A DNA stretch of 64,000 nucleotides, from NCBI RefSeq assembly GCF_900109035.1, contig NZ_FNYD01000001.1:62001-126000 (forward strand). The letters are read 5' to 3'. The stretch is from Cribrihabitans marinus. Its GTDB lineage: Bacteria; Pseudomonadota; Alphaproteobacteria; Rhodobacterales; Rhodobacteraceae. The number at the start of each line of letters is the position of its first letter. The first letter of the stretch is position 1. The position numbers were made by a program, and so were the translations under genes. This document shows positions 1 through 9,116 of the stretch, piece by piece. The notes beneath the pieces were generated by a model. The model was not told the DNA's origin, did not search any database, and was given only the letters and a program-made list of their open reading frames with translations.

Positions 1-691
1 TACCGGATTTCTTGGTTCTCGCGGCCTGCTCCGGTGTGCTCTCTGTCTTATCGAGAACCGCGTATTTCGGTATGATCACGGGCGAATTCGCCCAGATCAG
101 GCGGGCGGGATGCGCGCTTTTGTTGCGCGTGCTGTGCAGAACCTCGCCGGGAAAGCTGAAGCTGTCGCCCGCGCGAACGGTGATCTCCTCATCTTCCAGG
201 CGCAGGACCAATTCCCCCTCCAGGACGAAACCGTGCTGTTCGCCTTCGCGGGAATAGAGCTCGTCCATGACCGCTTCGCTGTAGGGCGGGTAGTCGGATA
301 ACCCCATGTGAAACCCGCCGCCGATGGACGAGGACAGCAGCGCATCGGAATAGCCGGCTTCCTCGACTGTCTCGCCGTAAAGAAGGTTCAGATTGCGCCG
401 ATGTCCGCTGCGCACGACATACCGCCGTTCCAGCGCCCCCGAGCCCGGTCGGAACGAGAAAAACCACTCCTCGGGCACACCGAGCGCCTCCGCGATCCTT
501 GTGATCTTGCCGAGGGTCGGATTCACGGTACCGCGCTCTATGGCGCTCAGATGGCTGATCGAGACCCCGCTGGCCTCGGCCAGGTTGGCCAGCGTCATCT
601 GGCGGGCCTTGCGCAATTCGCGCACTTCGGCCCCGAAGGTGGCGACACCCTCGTCCCGGGTCAGACGTTTGTTTCCGGCAGTCGGTGGCAC
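1..691 (-). CDS. XRE-family regulator with C-terminal cupin (3' end off the window)
   Basis: Open on the minus strand from a GTG at 691 to the window edge, 230 codons without a stop, so the last residues are missing. The GTG follows a purine-rich GGGGG/AAAG stretch. An N-terminal helix-turn-helix (about residues 15-65, containing LRKARQMTLANLAEASGVS) is followed by a cupin barrel (about 130-200, containing VRAGDSFSFPGEVLHS). It is a clear paralogue of the regulator at 2846-3511: both share R-x-x-RRNLN-x-LYG, the LLSSSIGG stretch and a C-terminal LxWAxSPVxIPK. Such XRE/cupin proteins usually sense a small metabolite in the cupin and repress amino-acid or amine catabolism genes. The target is unknown here. 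The atypical start and lost stop make it easy to miss. Confidence 0.8.
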   Translation of the reverse strand, partial: MPPTAGNKRLTRDEGVATFGAEVRELRKARQMTLANLAEASGVSISHLSAIERGTVNPTLGKITRIAEALGVPEEWFFSFRPGSGALERRYVVRSGHRRNLNLLYGETVEEAGYSDALLSSSIGGGFHMGLSDYPPYSEAVMDELYSREGEQHGFVLEGELVLRLEDEEITVRAGDSFSFPGEVLHSTRNKSAHPARLIWANSPVIIPKYAVLDKTESTPEQAARTKKSG

Positions 692-809
692 CTTTGCGAA
701 TCCCCCAAGAGTGCTTTCCGTTACGGAAGTCTACCGCAGAATTTATTCAACACGGGAAAATTCTGCAAAAATTCCCGCCGAATCCCCGAACAAGCGAACG
801 CCGGCCGTT

Positions 810-2849
810 TCACCACCGAAGCCCGATCCGCAACGCGTCATAGATTGCCGCATGGATGTTGCGGGAGGCCACCGCATCGCCGATGCGATACAGATCGAAC
901 GCGCCACCGGGATTTCGTACCGTGAAGACCGGACCGGCGGACGAGACCAGCGCCACCTGGTCCACCTCGCCGCGATTGCGCGACCGCGGCTTGAGCTCGA
1001 AATAGAGGTCGTCGAGCGGCAGGGTGCCCTGGTTCACGACCACCTGATCGAAGCTCCGGGTCTCGACAAAACCGGAATAGTCTGTCCCGATCACAGCGGA
1101 CAGCCTGTTGCCGTCGCGCCGGATGGACTTGAGCGTGCGGGCGACCGTGAACACGGCGTCCTTGTCCTGCAGCGCGCGCATGTAGGGGACCAGGTTCATC
1201 GCCATGATCTCGGGCGCGAAACTGCGGTCGCGGGTCATCACTTCGACATGGCCGCCCGCCTCGGCCACGACCTCGGCCGCCATCAAGGCCGGGTGGTCGC
1301 CGGCATCGTCATAGATCAGCACCCGCTCGCCCGGCTTGACGTCTCCTGAAATCAGGTCCCAGGCCGAAATTCCCAGCTCCCCGCCGTCCTCCAGAATCGT
1401 CGTTTCCGGCAGACCGCCGGTGGCGATCACGACGACATCGGGTCTCAGCGCGGTCACATCCTCGGCAGTTGCGAAGCTGTTGAAGTGAAAGGCCACGTCG
1501 CGGGCCGCACATTGCGCCATGCGCCAGTCGATGATGCCGATCATCTCGGCCCGCCGCCGGGACCGCGCGGTCAGCCGGACCTGCCCGCCGGGATCGCTCG
1601 CGGCCTCGAACACCGTGACCGAGTGCCCGCGTTCCGCCGCCACCCGTGCGGCCTCCAGCCCCGCGGGGCCGGCCCCGACCACGACAACCCGTTTCGAATG
1701 ATCGGCAGGCGGCACCTCGTGCGGCAGCGTCAACTCGCGCCCCGTGGCCGGGTTGTGGATGCACAGCGCGTCGCCGGCCTGGTAAATCCGGTCAAGGCAA
1801 TAGGTGGCCCCGACGCATGGCCTGATGTCGTCCTCGCGCCCGTTCACGATCTTCTGCACGATCAGCGGATCGGCCATGTGCGCACGGGTCATCCCGACCA
1901 TGTCGAGAAGACCGTTCGAGATCGCGTGCCGCGCGGTCGCCACATCGGGAATGCGCGCGGCGTGGAAGGTGGGCATGCCCGTTTCGGCCCGGACGCGGCC
2001 TGCGAAATCGAGATGCGGCGCGCTTTTCATTCCCTGCACGGGAATCACGTCGGTCATCGCCGGGTCGGTATGGATACGGCCCCGGATCACGTTCAGGAAA
2101 TCGACCTGGCCCGTGTCGCGCAGGCGGCGGGCGATCTCCAGCCCTTCGGCCTCGGTGATCCCGCCCGCCTCGGTCTCGTCCGCCGTAAAGCGCACGCCCA
2201 GGATGAAATCGGGGCCGACCCGGTCGCGGATCGCGCCGATCACCTCCAACCCGAAGCGCAGGCGGTCATCGAACGTGCCGCCATATGGCGCGTCCATCCT
2301 GTTGGTCAGCCCAGACCAGAACTGGTCGATCAGGTGGCCATAGGCCTGCAGCTCGATCCCGTCGAGACCGGCGGCCTGCATCCGCTCGGCCGCATCGGCA
2401 TAGTCCGTCAGGATCCGCGCGATGTCGAAATCCTCGATCCGTTTCGGAAAGGCCCGGTGCGCGGGCTCGCGAAAGTGCGACGCCGACACCGAGGGCAGCC
2501 AGTCGCCCTTGTTCCAGCCGGTCCGGCGACCGAGGTGGGTCAGCTGGATCATCACCGCGCAGCCATGCTGGTGGCAGGCATCGGCCAGGTCCGCCAGCCA
2601 CGGGACGACCTCGTCCTTGTAGGCAAGGATGTTGTTGAAGACCGGCGGGCTGTCGCGGCTGACCGTGGCGGAACCGGCCGTCATCGTCAGCGCCACGCCG
2701 GCCCTGGCGCGGGTCTCGTGATAGGCGCGGTAGCGCTCCTTGGGCATTCCGTCTTCCGGATAAGCCGGTTCATGCGCGGTCGTCATGACCCTGTTCTTCA
2801 GGGTCAGATGCTTCAGCCGGTACGGCTGCAGCAGCGGGTCGCGGGTCAT
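810..2849 (-). CDS. FMN/FAD oxidoreductase of the TMADH / N-methylproline demethylase type
   Basis: The start is the ATG at 2849, which overlaps the TGA of the upstream regulator (ATGA), so translation is probably coupled. An N-terminal old-yellow-enzyme TIM barrel (about residues 5-340) binds FMN. A Cys-rich segment follows (CVGATYC, then a third Cys 12 residues on), and a C-terminal NAD(P)/FAD Rossmann region starts at VVVVGAGPAGLEAARVA. This order is that of trimethylamine dehydrogenase, 2,4-dienoyl-CoA reductase and the stachydrine/N-methylproline demethylases. The Cys spacing is C-x5-C-x11-C, with Ala where the second of four cluster cysteines lies in TMADH. The likely role is oxidative N-demethylation of a methylated amine or betaine; the substrate cannot be read from the sequence. 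Confidence 0.8.
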   Translation of the reverse strand: MTRDPLLQPYRLKHLTLKNRVMTTAHEPAYPEDGMPKERYRAYHETRARAGVALTMTAGSATVSRDSPPVFNNILAYKDEVVPWLADLADACHQHGCAVMIQLTHLGRRTGWNKGDWLPSVSASHFREPAHRAFPKRIEDFDIARILTDYADAAERMQAAGLDGIELQAYGHLIDQFWSGLTNRMDAPYGGTFDDRLRFGLEVIGAIRDRVGPDFILGVRFTADETEAGGITEAEGLEIARRLRDTGQVDFLNVIRGRIHTDPAMTDVIPVQGMKSAPHLDFAGRVRAETGMPTFHAARIPDVATARHAISNGLLDMVGMTRAHMADPLIVQKIVNGREDDIRPCVGATYCLDRIYQAGDALCIHNPATGRELTLPHEVPPADHSKRVVVVGAGPAGLEAARVAAERGHSVTVFEAASDPGGQVRLTARSRRRAEMIGIIDWRMAQCAARDVAFHFNSFATAEDVTALRPDVVVIATGGLPETTILEDGGELGISAWDLISGDVKPGERVLIYDDAGDHPALMAAEVVAEAGGHVEVMTRDRSFAPEIMAMNLVPYMRALQDKDAVFTVARTLKSIRRDGNRLSAVIGTDYSGFVETRSFDQVVVNQGTLPLDDLYFELKPRSRNRGEVDQVALVSSAGPVFTVRNPGGAFDLYRIGDAVASRNIHAAIYDALRIGLRW

Positions 2850-3511
2850 TTCCGGGTTCCTTCGGCAAGGGGCGCCTCCGCCTCGACGCTTTTCGGGATC
2901 ACGACCGGCGACACGGCCCACACGAGGCGACAGACCTGATCCGTCCGGTTGCGGGCATGATGCGAGATCCGGGCGTCGAAGCTGTAGCTGTCTCCGGCGC
3001 GCAGCGTGACCGTCTCATCCCCGATCCGCATCTCAAGCTCGCCCTCCAGGACAATCCCGTGCTCTTCGCCCTCGTGTTCGTGAAGCGCGGCCGCAGGCCG
3101 CTCGGCATAGGGCGCATAGACCGCAAGCCCCATGTAGAACTGCCCGCCAATGGAACTGGACAGCAGGCTGTCGTCATAGCCCAGCTCGGCCAGTCCCTGC
3201 CCGTACAGCGTGTTCAGGTTGCGTCGGTTCTGACTCCGCACCACATGCGCCCGCTCCATCGGGCCGGCGCCCGGTCGGCGGGCGAAGAACCAGTCTGGCG
3301 TCACATCAAGGCCGCCGGCAATGCACCCCAGCACATCGACCGAAGGCTTGGACGCACCACGCTCGATCGCGGACAGGTGGCTGAGCGAGATACCGGCCTG
3401 ACGGCTCAACGCCTTCAGCGTCAGCCCGCGTGCCTTGCGCAACTGGCGCACTTCGCCGCCCAGCGACTGAAGGCTGTCGGCCATCGCCACGACATTCTCG
3501 GATTGGGACAT
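2846..3511 (-). CDS. XRE-family regulator with C-terminal cupin
   Basis: A 221-residue protein starting at the ATG at 3511, which has a GGGAG ribosome site 8 nt upstream; an in-frame ATG at 3535 lacks one. Helix-turn-helix at about residues 20-70 (containing LKALSRQAGISLSHLSAIER), then a cupin at about 140-200 with HEHEGEEHGIVLEGE and RAGDSYSFDARISHH. The first gene of a two-gene operon: its TGA overlaps the ATG of the oxidoreductase by 4 nt. The context suggests it senses the substrate of that enzyme and controls the operon and perhaps the divergent hydrolase at 3652. It is a paralogue of the regulator at 1-691. Confidence 0.88.
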   Translation of the reverse strand: MSQSENVVAMADSLQSLGGEVRQLRKARGLTLKALSRQAGISLSHLSAIERGASKPSVDVLGCIAGGLDVTPDWFFARRPGAGPMERAHVVRSQNRRNLNTLYGQGLAELGYDDSLLSSSIGGQFYMGLAVYAPYAERPAAALHEHEGEEHGIVLEGELEMRIGDETVTLRAGDSYSFDARISHHARNRTDQVCRLVWAVSPVVIPKSVEAEAPLAEGTRK

Positions 3512-3651
3512 GGGCCATCTCCCGAAATCGGTCATAGTGGTTTCCTTGATTGAAAGTGTGGTCAGAAAAGAATTATTCTGTCAAATTCAATTTCAGTCGC
3601 AGAATTTCGCCTGACATCCATTGTTCGCTGCAATGTTTCAAGGAAAGTCGG

Positions 3652-5646
3652 ATGGCAGATTTCGTAGAGCCGCGCTCCTTCACAGAGATCGAGCATCTGT
3701 GGATCCCGATGCCCGACGGCATCCGGCTTGCCGCGCGGCTTTGGCTGCCCGACGGCGCGGACCGCGATCCGGTGCCCGCTCTCCTGGAGTATATCCCCTA
3801 TCGCAAGGCCGACATGGTTCGGGCCCGCGATGCGCGCAATCACCCGTATTTCGCGGCCAACGGCTATGCATGCCTCAGGGTCGACATGCGCGGATCTGGT
3901 GACAGCGAAGGCGTGATGGAGGACATGTATTCAGATCACGAACTGGCGGATGCACGCCACGTGATCGACTGGATCGCAGCGCAGCCCTGGTGTTCGGGCG
4001 CGGTCGGGATGTTCGGCACCTCTTGGGGCGGGACGGCCGCGCTCCAGGCCAATGTCGATGCGCCCGACGCGCTCAAGGCGGTCATCGCGGTCTGCGCGAC
4101 CCATGACCGCTACGAGGACGACATCCACCACATGGGCGGCTGCCTGCTGACCGATACGCTGGAATGGGGCGCAACCTTGCCCGCGATCCTTGCCGCACCT
4201 CCGACGCCGAGCGTCGGGATGGACTGGATGGCCAGATGGCGGTACCGGCTGGACAATCTTGCCTTTCCTCTCGAGCCCTGGATCCGCGAGGAAGCAAGGG
4301 GGGTCTATTGGCGGCACGGTTCGGTGACCCACCAGGCAGACCGGCTGTCGCGTCCGATCCTTGCCATCGGTGGATGGGCGGACCGTTATTCCAATTCGGT
4401 CATGGCGCTTGTCTCGGCCCGGCCGGATCTGACCTGGGGCGTGGTCGGCCCCTGGGGCCATCACTATCCCGACCACGGCCATCCCGGCCCCGCGATTGGG
4501 TTTCAGGCACTTGCGCTGGCGTGGTGGGACCACTGGCTGAAGGCTGACGCCGCCCCGCCTGACTGGCCGCGGTTGCGGGTATGGCTGCGCGAATATGACC
4601 GGCCGGCCGACGCGCTCGATACGCGACGCGGAGGCTGGTTGGCGACGGATGCGCCCCAAAGCTGCACCGAGCCGAGGATCTGGACGCTGGGCGCAGGCGG
4701 TCTTGGATCCAGGCCGCAGGCGGACGGAGACTGGGTGGTCCCGGACGACCTACGCATCGGCCGTGCGGCCGGAGATACCGGGTATTTCGGCCGGTATGGC
4801 GGGCTGCCGCTCGATCAGGCCCGGGATGACGCCCTGTCCCTGGAATTTACGTCACCGCCTCTGGCCGAGGACCGCATCCTCTTCGGTGCAGCCACGCTGG
4901 GGCTGACGATATCGACCGAGGATGGACGCGGACAGATCACAGCGCGGCTGGTCGATGTCGCACCTGACGGCACCACCGCCCTGATTTCGCGCACCACTCG
5001 CAACCTGGCACTTGACGCGGCCTTCGAGACGCCGGCAGCGGGCCCCGCGACCGGCCGCCGCGAACTGAGGCTCGTGTTCCCGACAACGGCCTATCGGCTG
5101 GCGCAGGGCCACCGGCTTCGGGTGTCGCTGTCATCGTCCTACTGGCCGATGATCTGGCCATCGCAAGCAGCGGCGCCACCGCGGATCATCAACGGCGATC
5201 TGGACGTTCCGGAATTCGCCAATGCGCCAACCGATTGCGCGGCATCCTTGCCGGCCGTGACCGACCTGCCCCGCCACAAGCCGTTTGAACTGCTGTCCGC
5301 CCCGCCACTCGCACGGATGTCGGAGCTCACTTCCGACGGAACGCGCCGCGATGGCTGGCACCAGCCTGAGACGGCCCTCCACCTGACCGATGTTGCCACG
5401 ACATTCGCCTTCACCACCCGCGCGGACCATAGCGTCTTGTTGGGAAGCCCCTTGTCCGCCCGGTCCACAGTCCGGCACCGCGCCGAATACCGCCGACCGG
5501 ACGGAACCGCGAAGGTCGAGAGCACGCTGACGATGCGGGCCGATACCGCGCATTTCAGTGTCGACGCACGGCTGATCGTCCTTTGGAACGATCAGGAAGT
5601 CTCTGCCCGTCACACCGAGATCCAGGTGCCGCGATGGCACGGATAA
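3652..5646 (+). CDS. CocE/NonD-family alpha/beta hydrolase
   Basis: 664 residues starting at ATG 3652 after AGGAAAG; an upstream in-frame ATG at 3550 lies in the A+T-rich promoter region and is unlikely. The N-terminal alpha/beta-hydrolase domain carries the nucleophile elbow G-T-S-W-G-G (about residue 122), a likely acid in GGWADRYSN and a catalytic His in GPWGHHYPDHG. The C-terminal half is the jelly-roll of X-Pro dipeptidyl-peptidase/CocE enzymes (about residues 320-560). The family includes cocaine esterase, glutaryl-7-ACA acylase and X-Pro peptidases. No signal peptide is seen, so it is cytoplasmic. It is divergent from the regulator at 3511 and may belong to the same catabolic unit. Confidence 0.85.
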   Translation: MADFVEPRSFTEIEHLWIPMPDGIRLAARLWLPDGADRDPVPALLEYIPYRKADMVRARDARNHPYFAANGYACLRVDMRGSGDSEGVMEDMYSDHELADARHVIDWIAAQPWCSGAVGMFGTSWGGTAALQANVDAPDALKAVIAVCATHDRYEDDIHHMGGCLLTDTLEWGATLPAILAAPPTPSVGMDWMARWRYRLDNLAFPLEPWIREEARGVYWRHGSVTHQADRLSRPILAIGGWADRYSNSVMALVSARPDLTWGVVGPWGHHYPDHGHPGPAIGFQALALAWWDHWLKADAAPPDWPRLRVWLREYDRPADALDTRRGGWLATDAPQSCTEPRIWTLGAGGLGSRPQADGDWVVPDDLRIGRAAGDTGYFGRYGGLPLDQARDDALSLEFTSPPLAEDRILFGAATLGLTISTEDGRGQITARLVDVAPDGTTALISRTTRNLALDAAFETPAAGPATGRRELRLVFPTTAYRLAQGHRLRVSLSSSYWPMIWPSQAAAPPRIINGDLDVPEFANAPTDCAASLPAVTDLPRHKPFELLSAPPLARMSELTSDGTRRDGWHQPETALHLTDVATTFAFTTRADHSVLLGSPLSARSTVRHRAEYRRPDGTAKVESTLTMRADTAHFSVDARLIVLWNDQEVSARHTEIQVPRWHG

Positions 5647-5754
5647 TTGCCCGATCGGCTGCGCGGTCGCAACGCAGCCTTGGCGTATCTGTCCCGCAAG
5701 GGGTCCTTCCGTTCCAACGAATGGATCGCACCATCAAACCCTGGGAACAGACAC

Positions 5755-6183
5755 CTAGGCGCCGATTTCTTCATGCTCGGTCAGGCATTCGGAATGGTCT
5801 CGCAGCACCTCGAGCACGCGGCAATCGGAAGTCTGCCCGCCGCTGCACTCAAGCACCATCCGCTTCAGCTCCGTGCGCAGCGCCTCGAGCCGCGCCAGTC
5901 GTTGCTCGACCTGTTTGAGTTGCCGACGGGCGATTGCATCCGCCTCGGAACAGGACTTTCCCGGATGATCGCTGAGATCGAGGAGTTCACGGATTGCGCC
6001 CAGCGAAAACCCCAGCTGCCGTGCGTGCCTGACGAACGACAGACGGTCGAGCTCGGCCTCGCCATAGCGGCGTTGGCCGCCCTCGGTCCTGCCGGGCTCC
6101 GGCATGAGCCCGATCTGCTCGTAATACCGGATGGTTTGCACTTTCGTTCCGGTCTTCTTCGCAAGCGACCCAATCGTCAACAT
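5755..6183 (-). CDS. MerR-family Zn/Cd/Pb-type metal sensor
   Basis: 142 residues. The N-terminal MerR winged helix is at residues 2-70 (LTIGSLAKKTGTKVQTIRYYEQIGL), followed by a long dimerisation helix and a metal-binding tail. Cysteines lie at 78, 113, 121 and 133, the layout of ZntR/CadR-type sensors (ZntR uses C79, C114 and C124) rather than the two-Cys CueR loop. A CTACA-N5-TGTAG dyad lies 20-34 nt upstream and is probably its own operator. The same CTACAGT half-site recurs in the promoter of the Zn/Cd ATPase at 12103-14451, making that the likely target. No metal-transport gene is adjacent. Confidence 0.88.
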   Translation of the reverse strand: MLTIGSLAKKTGTKVQTIRYYEQIGLMPEPGRTEGGQRRYGEAELDRLSFVRHARQLGFSLGAIRELLDLSDHPGKSCSEADAIARRQLKQVEQRLARLEALRTELKRMVLECSGGQTSDCRVLEVLRDHSECLTEHEEIGA

Positions 6184-6202
6184 TTCGGGCCCTCCAAATT
6201 AC

Positions 6203-6217
6203 CTACAGTGGGTGTAG
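6203..6217. promoter_or_regulatory. MerR-type operator dyad upstream of the Zn/Cd-type regulator
   Basis: CTACA-GTGGG-TGTAG is a perfect 5-bp inverted repeat, 20-34 nt upstream of the merR-like ATG at 6183. Its CTACAGT half matches the dyad at 14492-14508. Autoregulation is inferred. Confidence 0.55.
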
Positions 6218-6682
6218 CTTTATGCGGCGCGCATCACAAGCTTCACCTGGGTTTCACAGGTCGGCGATTGTCGCCCGACCGATGGCAATCACGCTTGAAT
6301 CTGCAGTCACAAGAGGACTTAGGCACACAAATTACAGAAGCAACTTCGGACCGGGACCAGGCACGCTTGCCTTCCCGGGCGGGGCGGTCGTCCCCGTGAC
6401 AAACCGCCAATAGTTCTTCTTTCCGGGCGATGTCGTCGACGACCAGTTTCGGCCCGACCGGATCTTCAACGCCACCAACGTGGCCGGGTTCGGGCCAGAT
6501 CTCGGAATTGCCTCGATATCCTTCAGTATGCGGCGGTGACCTGCATCGCCTTCGGACTTGTTGCCCGGTCCGCAACCATCCTTCTGTCGCAGAGTCCCGG
6601 CTGGTCAAAATTGCGCTTGTCCGAACGTTTCAGACGCGTGAAGGCCCGGCACGGAAACGACGGAACGGGTGCCGCGGCATGC
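6218..6682. other. Intergenic stretch with no supported gene
   Basis: About 465 bp between the MerR regulator and MntR. Short open frames occur on both strands but none has a convincing ribosome site, signal peptide or family resemblance. The part around 6420-6540 reads on both strands like eroded coding sequence. MerR regulators usually face their target gene, so this could be the remains of a lost target, but that is speculation. Confidence 0.4.
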
Positions 6683-7141
6683 TCATTTCTGATTGAGCCG
6701 TCTCTCGAACGCCTCCAATGTCGTCCCGCTGACGTGATGCTCGATCCCCTCCGCATCCCGTTCCGCGGTCTCTTCGTCGATCCCGAGGCTCAGGAGAAAC
6801 GCGACGACGATCCTGTGACGCCTGCTACAGGTCTCGGCCAATTTCTGCCCCGCGTCGGTCAGGAATATCGCGCGGTAAGGTTCCCGCCGCACCAGACCGG
6901 CAGCCTTGAGCCGCGAGATGTTCTTGGTCACGGTCGGCGGCTTCACGCCAAGCCGTTCGGCGATCTCGACCGGTCTGGCCTCTCCGCGTGTCTCGATCAG
7001 TTCCGCGATCAGTTCGACGTAATCCTCCGCCATCTCGCTTTCATGTGCCTGACGCACGGTCGCAAAGCCTTCGGCCTGCGCCTCGGGAGCCCTGTCGACA
7101 GCCTCGAATGGCTCACGCCCATGTGATTGCAGCTTTGTCAT
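6683..7141 (-). CDS. mntR: Manganese-responsive DtxR/MntR-family repressor
   Basis: 152 residues from ATG 7141; an earlier in-frame start at 7177 would add 12 residues and overlap the opposing promoter. The winged helix is at about residues 40-95 (PVEIAERLGVKPPTVTKNIS). The dimerisation/metal region contains CSRRHRIVVAF and DAEGIEHHVSG, the C-x3-H and E-x2-E-H pattern of alphaproteobacterial and enterobacterial MntR. There is no C-terminal SH3-like domain, which separates it from DtxR/IdeR. It is divergent from the peroxidase/ABC operon, and a 20-bp palindrome at 7198-7217 sits over that operon's promoter. This is strong local evidence that it represses the operon when Mn(II) or a similar ion is plentiful. 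Confidence 0.92.
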   Translation of the reverse strand: MTKLQSHGREPFEAVDRAPEAQAEGFATVRQAHESEMAEDYVELIAELIETRGEARPVEIAERLGVKPPTVTKNISRLKAAGLVRREPYRAIFLTDAGQKLAETCSRRHRIVVAFLLSLGIDEETAERDAEGIEHHVSGTTLEAFERRLNQK

Positions 7142-7170
7142 ACTTGGGACTTTGCAGCGAAACAGCGGGA

Positions 7171-7198
7171 TTGACAACTTGTTTGCTTCGGGTAGATA
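7171..7198 (+). promoter_or_regulatory. Sigma70-type promoter of the peroxidase/ABC operon
   Basis: TTGACA at 7171-7176 and TAGATA at 7193-7198 are separated by 16 bp, close to the housekeeping consensus. The start site would fall inside the palindrome at 7198-7217. Confidence 0.6.
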
Positions 7199-7217
7199 AG
7201 TTAGCCATGTCTAACTT
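7198..7217. promoter_or_regulatory. MntR/DtxR-family operator
   Basis: AAGTTAGCCATGTCTAACTT has 7-bp perfect arms and only one mismatched pair in the 6-bp centre. It overlaps the predicted -10 and transcription start, just upstream of the peroxidase ribosome site, so binding would block transcription. The TTAGnnnnnnCTAA form fits DtxR-superfamily sites. Confidence 0.75.
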
Positions 7218-7238
7218 TTTACCTTGGAGGCCGTGGTG

Positions 7239-9116
7239 ATGCGAAATACTATGAGAGTGCTGCTCGCCACACTCGCAAGTGCGCTCGTCCTGACCGGACC
7301 CGTCGCCGCGACGCCGGCCAAGGAGGCTCCCTGGCTTCCCGAGGCGGCGGCCTACCGACTGACGCTCTTTCTTGGAGGTCTCGAGCCCCTGCCCTGGGAC
7401 GACATCGAGACCGCCTGGTCCGAACCCTATCGGGGTTCGGAATACTCGACCGGTGCGGTGGAATGGCTGGACCGCGAAAGCGATATCGAGCCTGACGGTC
7501 TTCTGAACGCGACGATGCGCGAGGACCGGCAAGCGGTCTTCGCCGAGGCGACACGGCTCATCGCGCTCAGGATCGAAGAGGAACTGGACCGGGTTCTCGC
7601 GGCTGACGACCCGGCGGCAGCGCAACTGGCGGTGCAGACGGCGCGCGAACTCTACCGTGCGTTCCAGGACGGCATCGCGGCCGCCGATCCCGAGGCTGCA
7701 AGGCGCATCGGCCTCGCCTGGCTGGAACTCAACAGCAGCACGGGTTCCGCCGGTGTCCTCGGCGCTGGCGCCACATCCGCGGACCGCGAGACCATGCAAG
7801 CCGCCCGTGCATTCATCTCCGGCTATCTTGCGGAGAACTACCTCCTGGACAGTTTCGCTCCGCGCCGGACGCTGAGCGCCCTGCCGGAAACAGCTGTGCT
7901 CAGCGGAAAGGCCATCGAGGTGCCGCCAAGCCTGCCGCCTGGGTCCGACATCTTCGATCAGGACCCGCTGCCGCTGCTCGTGCTCAATTTCGAGGAACAG
8001 GGCATCGACGAGACCGATCTGCCGCTCGTCGCTTACGGCGACATGCTGTTCGACAGCGCGCAGATCTTCGGAAGCCCGGCGCGGGATCTGAGAATTACCT
8101 GCTCGACCTGTCACAACCGCTCGGACATCAACCAGAGGCTGTTCATTCCGGGTGCCAGCCACCAGCCGGGCGCGATCGATGTGGACGGGGCCTTCTTCAA
8201 CCCGATCTTCAACGACCGGCGTGACGATCCGATCGACATTCCCAGCCTGCGCGGCTTGCGTTTTACCGGGCCATACGGCCGGGACGGCCGCTTCGCCTCC
8301 CTGCGCGACTTCACCCGAAACGTGATCGTGGGCGAATTCGGCGGGGAGGAACCGACCCCCTTCATGCTGGACGCTCTCGTTGCCTACATGCTCGAGTTCG
8401 ACTTCCTGCCGAATTCCATGCTGACGACTGATGGCCGCCTGACCGACGCGGCCCCGGAGGCCGCCCGGCGCGGCGAGGAGATCTTCAACCGGCCCTTCGC
8501 CGGGCTCGGCGACCGCTCCTGCGCCGGTTGCCATGTGCCGGACGCGAACTTCCTAGACCGGCAGGCGCACGACATCGGCTCCGTCGCGCCGGGCTACGAG
8601 GGGGCCCGCGCCGGTGCGCTGGACACACCGACACTGCTCGGGACCGCCTATACCGCGCCCTATTTCCACGACGGCTCGCTGCCGACGCTGGCCGCTGTCG
8701 TGGACTGGTTCGACGAGACGAAGTCGCTCGGGCTGACCGGGGCGGAACGGGCGGACCTGACTGCCTATCTGGAGACAGTGGGCGCAGCGGACGAGCCCTT
8801 TGAGGCATTCGATGCCGAGAACACCGCTTTCCGGCTGGCATTTGCCGAACTGACAACCTTCGCATCGACGCTCGACACGCTGCTGCCGCGGCGGGACGCG
8901 GAGCATATCCTACTGCTGACCGACACCGTGGCCGCGGACCTTTCGGCCGACGCCAGCACCATGTCGAACCTTGCTGCGCGGCCCGAGGTCTATGCGCTGG
9001 CCGAACGTCTGGCCGAGGTCGGCGCCGCCGTCCGTGCCGATGACTGGGCGGCCGCCCAAGCAGGCTGGACCGCGTTCAAGTCCGAAGCCGCCGCAATCGA
9101 AGAGAGGGCATTCTGA
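7239..9116 (+). CDS. Periplasmic MauG-like di-haem cytochrome c peroxidase with N-terminal extension
   Basis: 625 residues. The chosen start is ATG 7239, eight bases after GGAGG; two in-frame GTGs just upstream are less well placed. A signal peptide (about 1-24) exports the protein. Haem c sites are C-S-T-C-H at 288-292 and C-A-G-C-H at 428-432, in a peroxidase/MauG core with the GPYGRDGRFASLRDF and APYFHDGSLPTL segments. Residues about 30-230 form an extra mostly helical region and about 530-625 a helical tail, so it is far longer than the roughly 330-residue CcpA type. It is first in an operon with a PhnDCE-like importer under an MntR-like operator. Redox treatment of a metal, or protection during metal starvation, is inferred. 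Confidence 0.85.
   Translation: MRNTMRVLLATLASALVLTGPVAATPAKEAPWLPEAAAYRLTLFLGGLEPLPWDDIETAWSEPYRGSEYSTGAVEWLDRESDIEPDGLLNATMREDRQAVFAEATRLIALRIEEELDRVLAADDPAAAQLAVQTARELYRAFQDGIAAADPEAARRIGLAWLELNSSTGSAGVLGAGATSADRETMQAARAFISGYLAENYLLDSFAPRRTLSALPETAVLSGKAIEVPPSLPPGSDIFDQDPLPLLVLNFEEQGIDETDLPLVAYGDMLFDSAQIFGSPARDLRITCSTCHNRSDINQRLFIPGASHQPGAIDVDGAFFNPIFNDRRDDPIDIPSLRGLRFTGPYGRDGRFASLRDFTRNVIVGEFGGEEPTPFMLDALVAYMLEFDFLPNSMLTTDGRLTDAAPEAARRGEEIFNRPFAGLGDRSCAGCHVPDANFLDRQAHDIGSVAPGYEGARAGALDTPTLLGTAYTAPYFHDGSLPTLAAVVDWFDETKSLGLTGAERADLTAYLETVGAADEPFEAFDAENTAFRLAFAELTTFASTLDTLLPRRDAEHILLLTDTVAADLSADASTMSNLAARPEVYALAERLAEVGAAVRADDWAAAQAGWTAFKSEAAAIEERAF

Noticed and set aside
1485-2939. A 484-codon plus-strand frame opposite the flavin oxidoreductase
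   Set aside because: It is the antisense shadow of a gene with intact FMN, Cys and NAD motifs.
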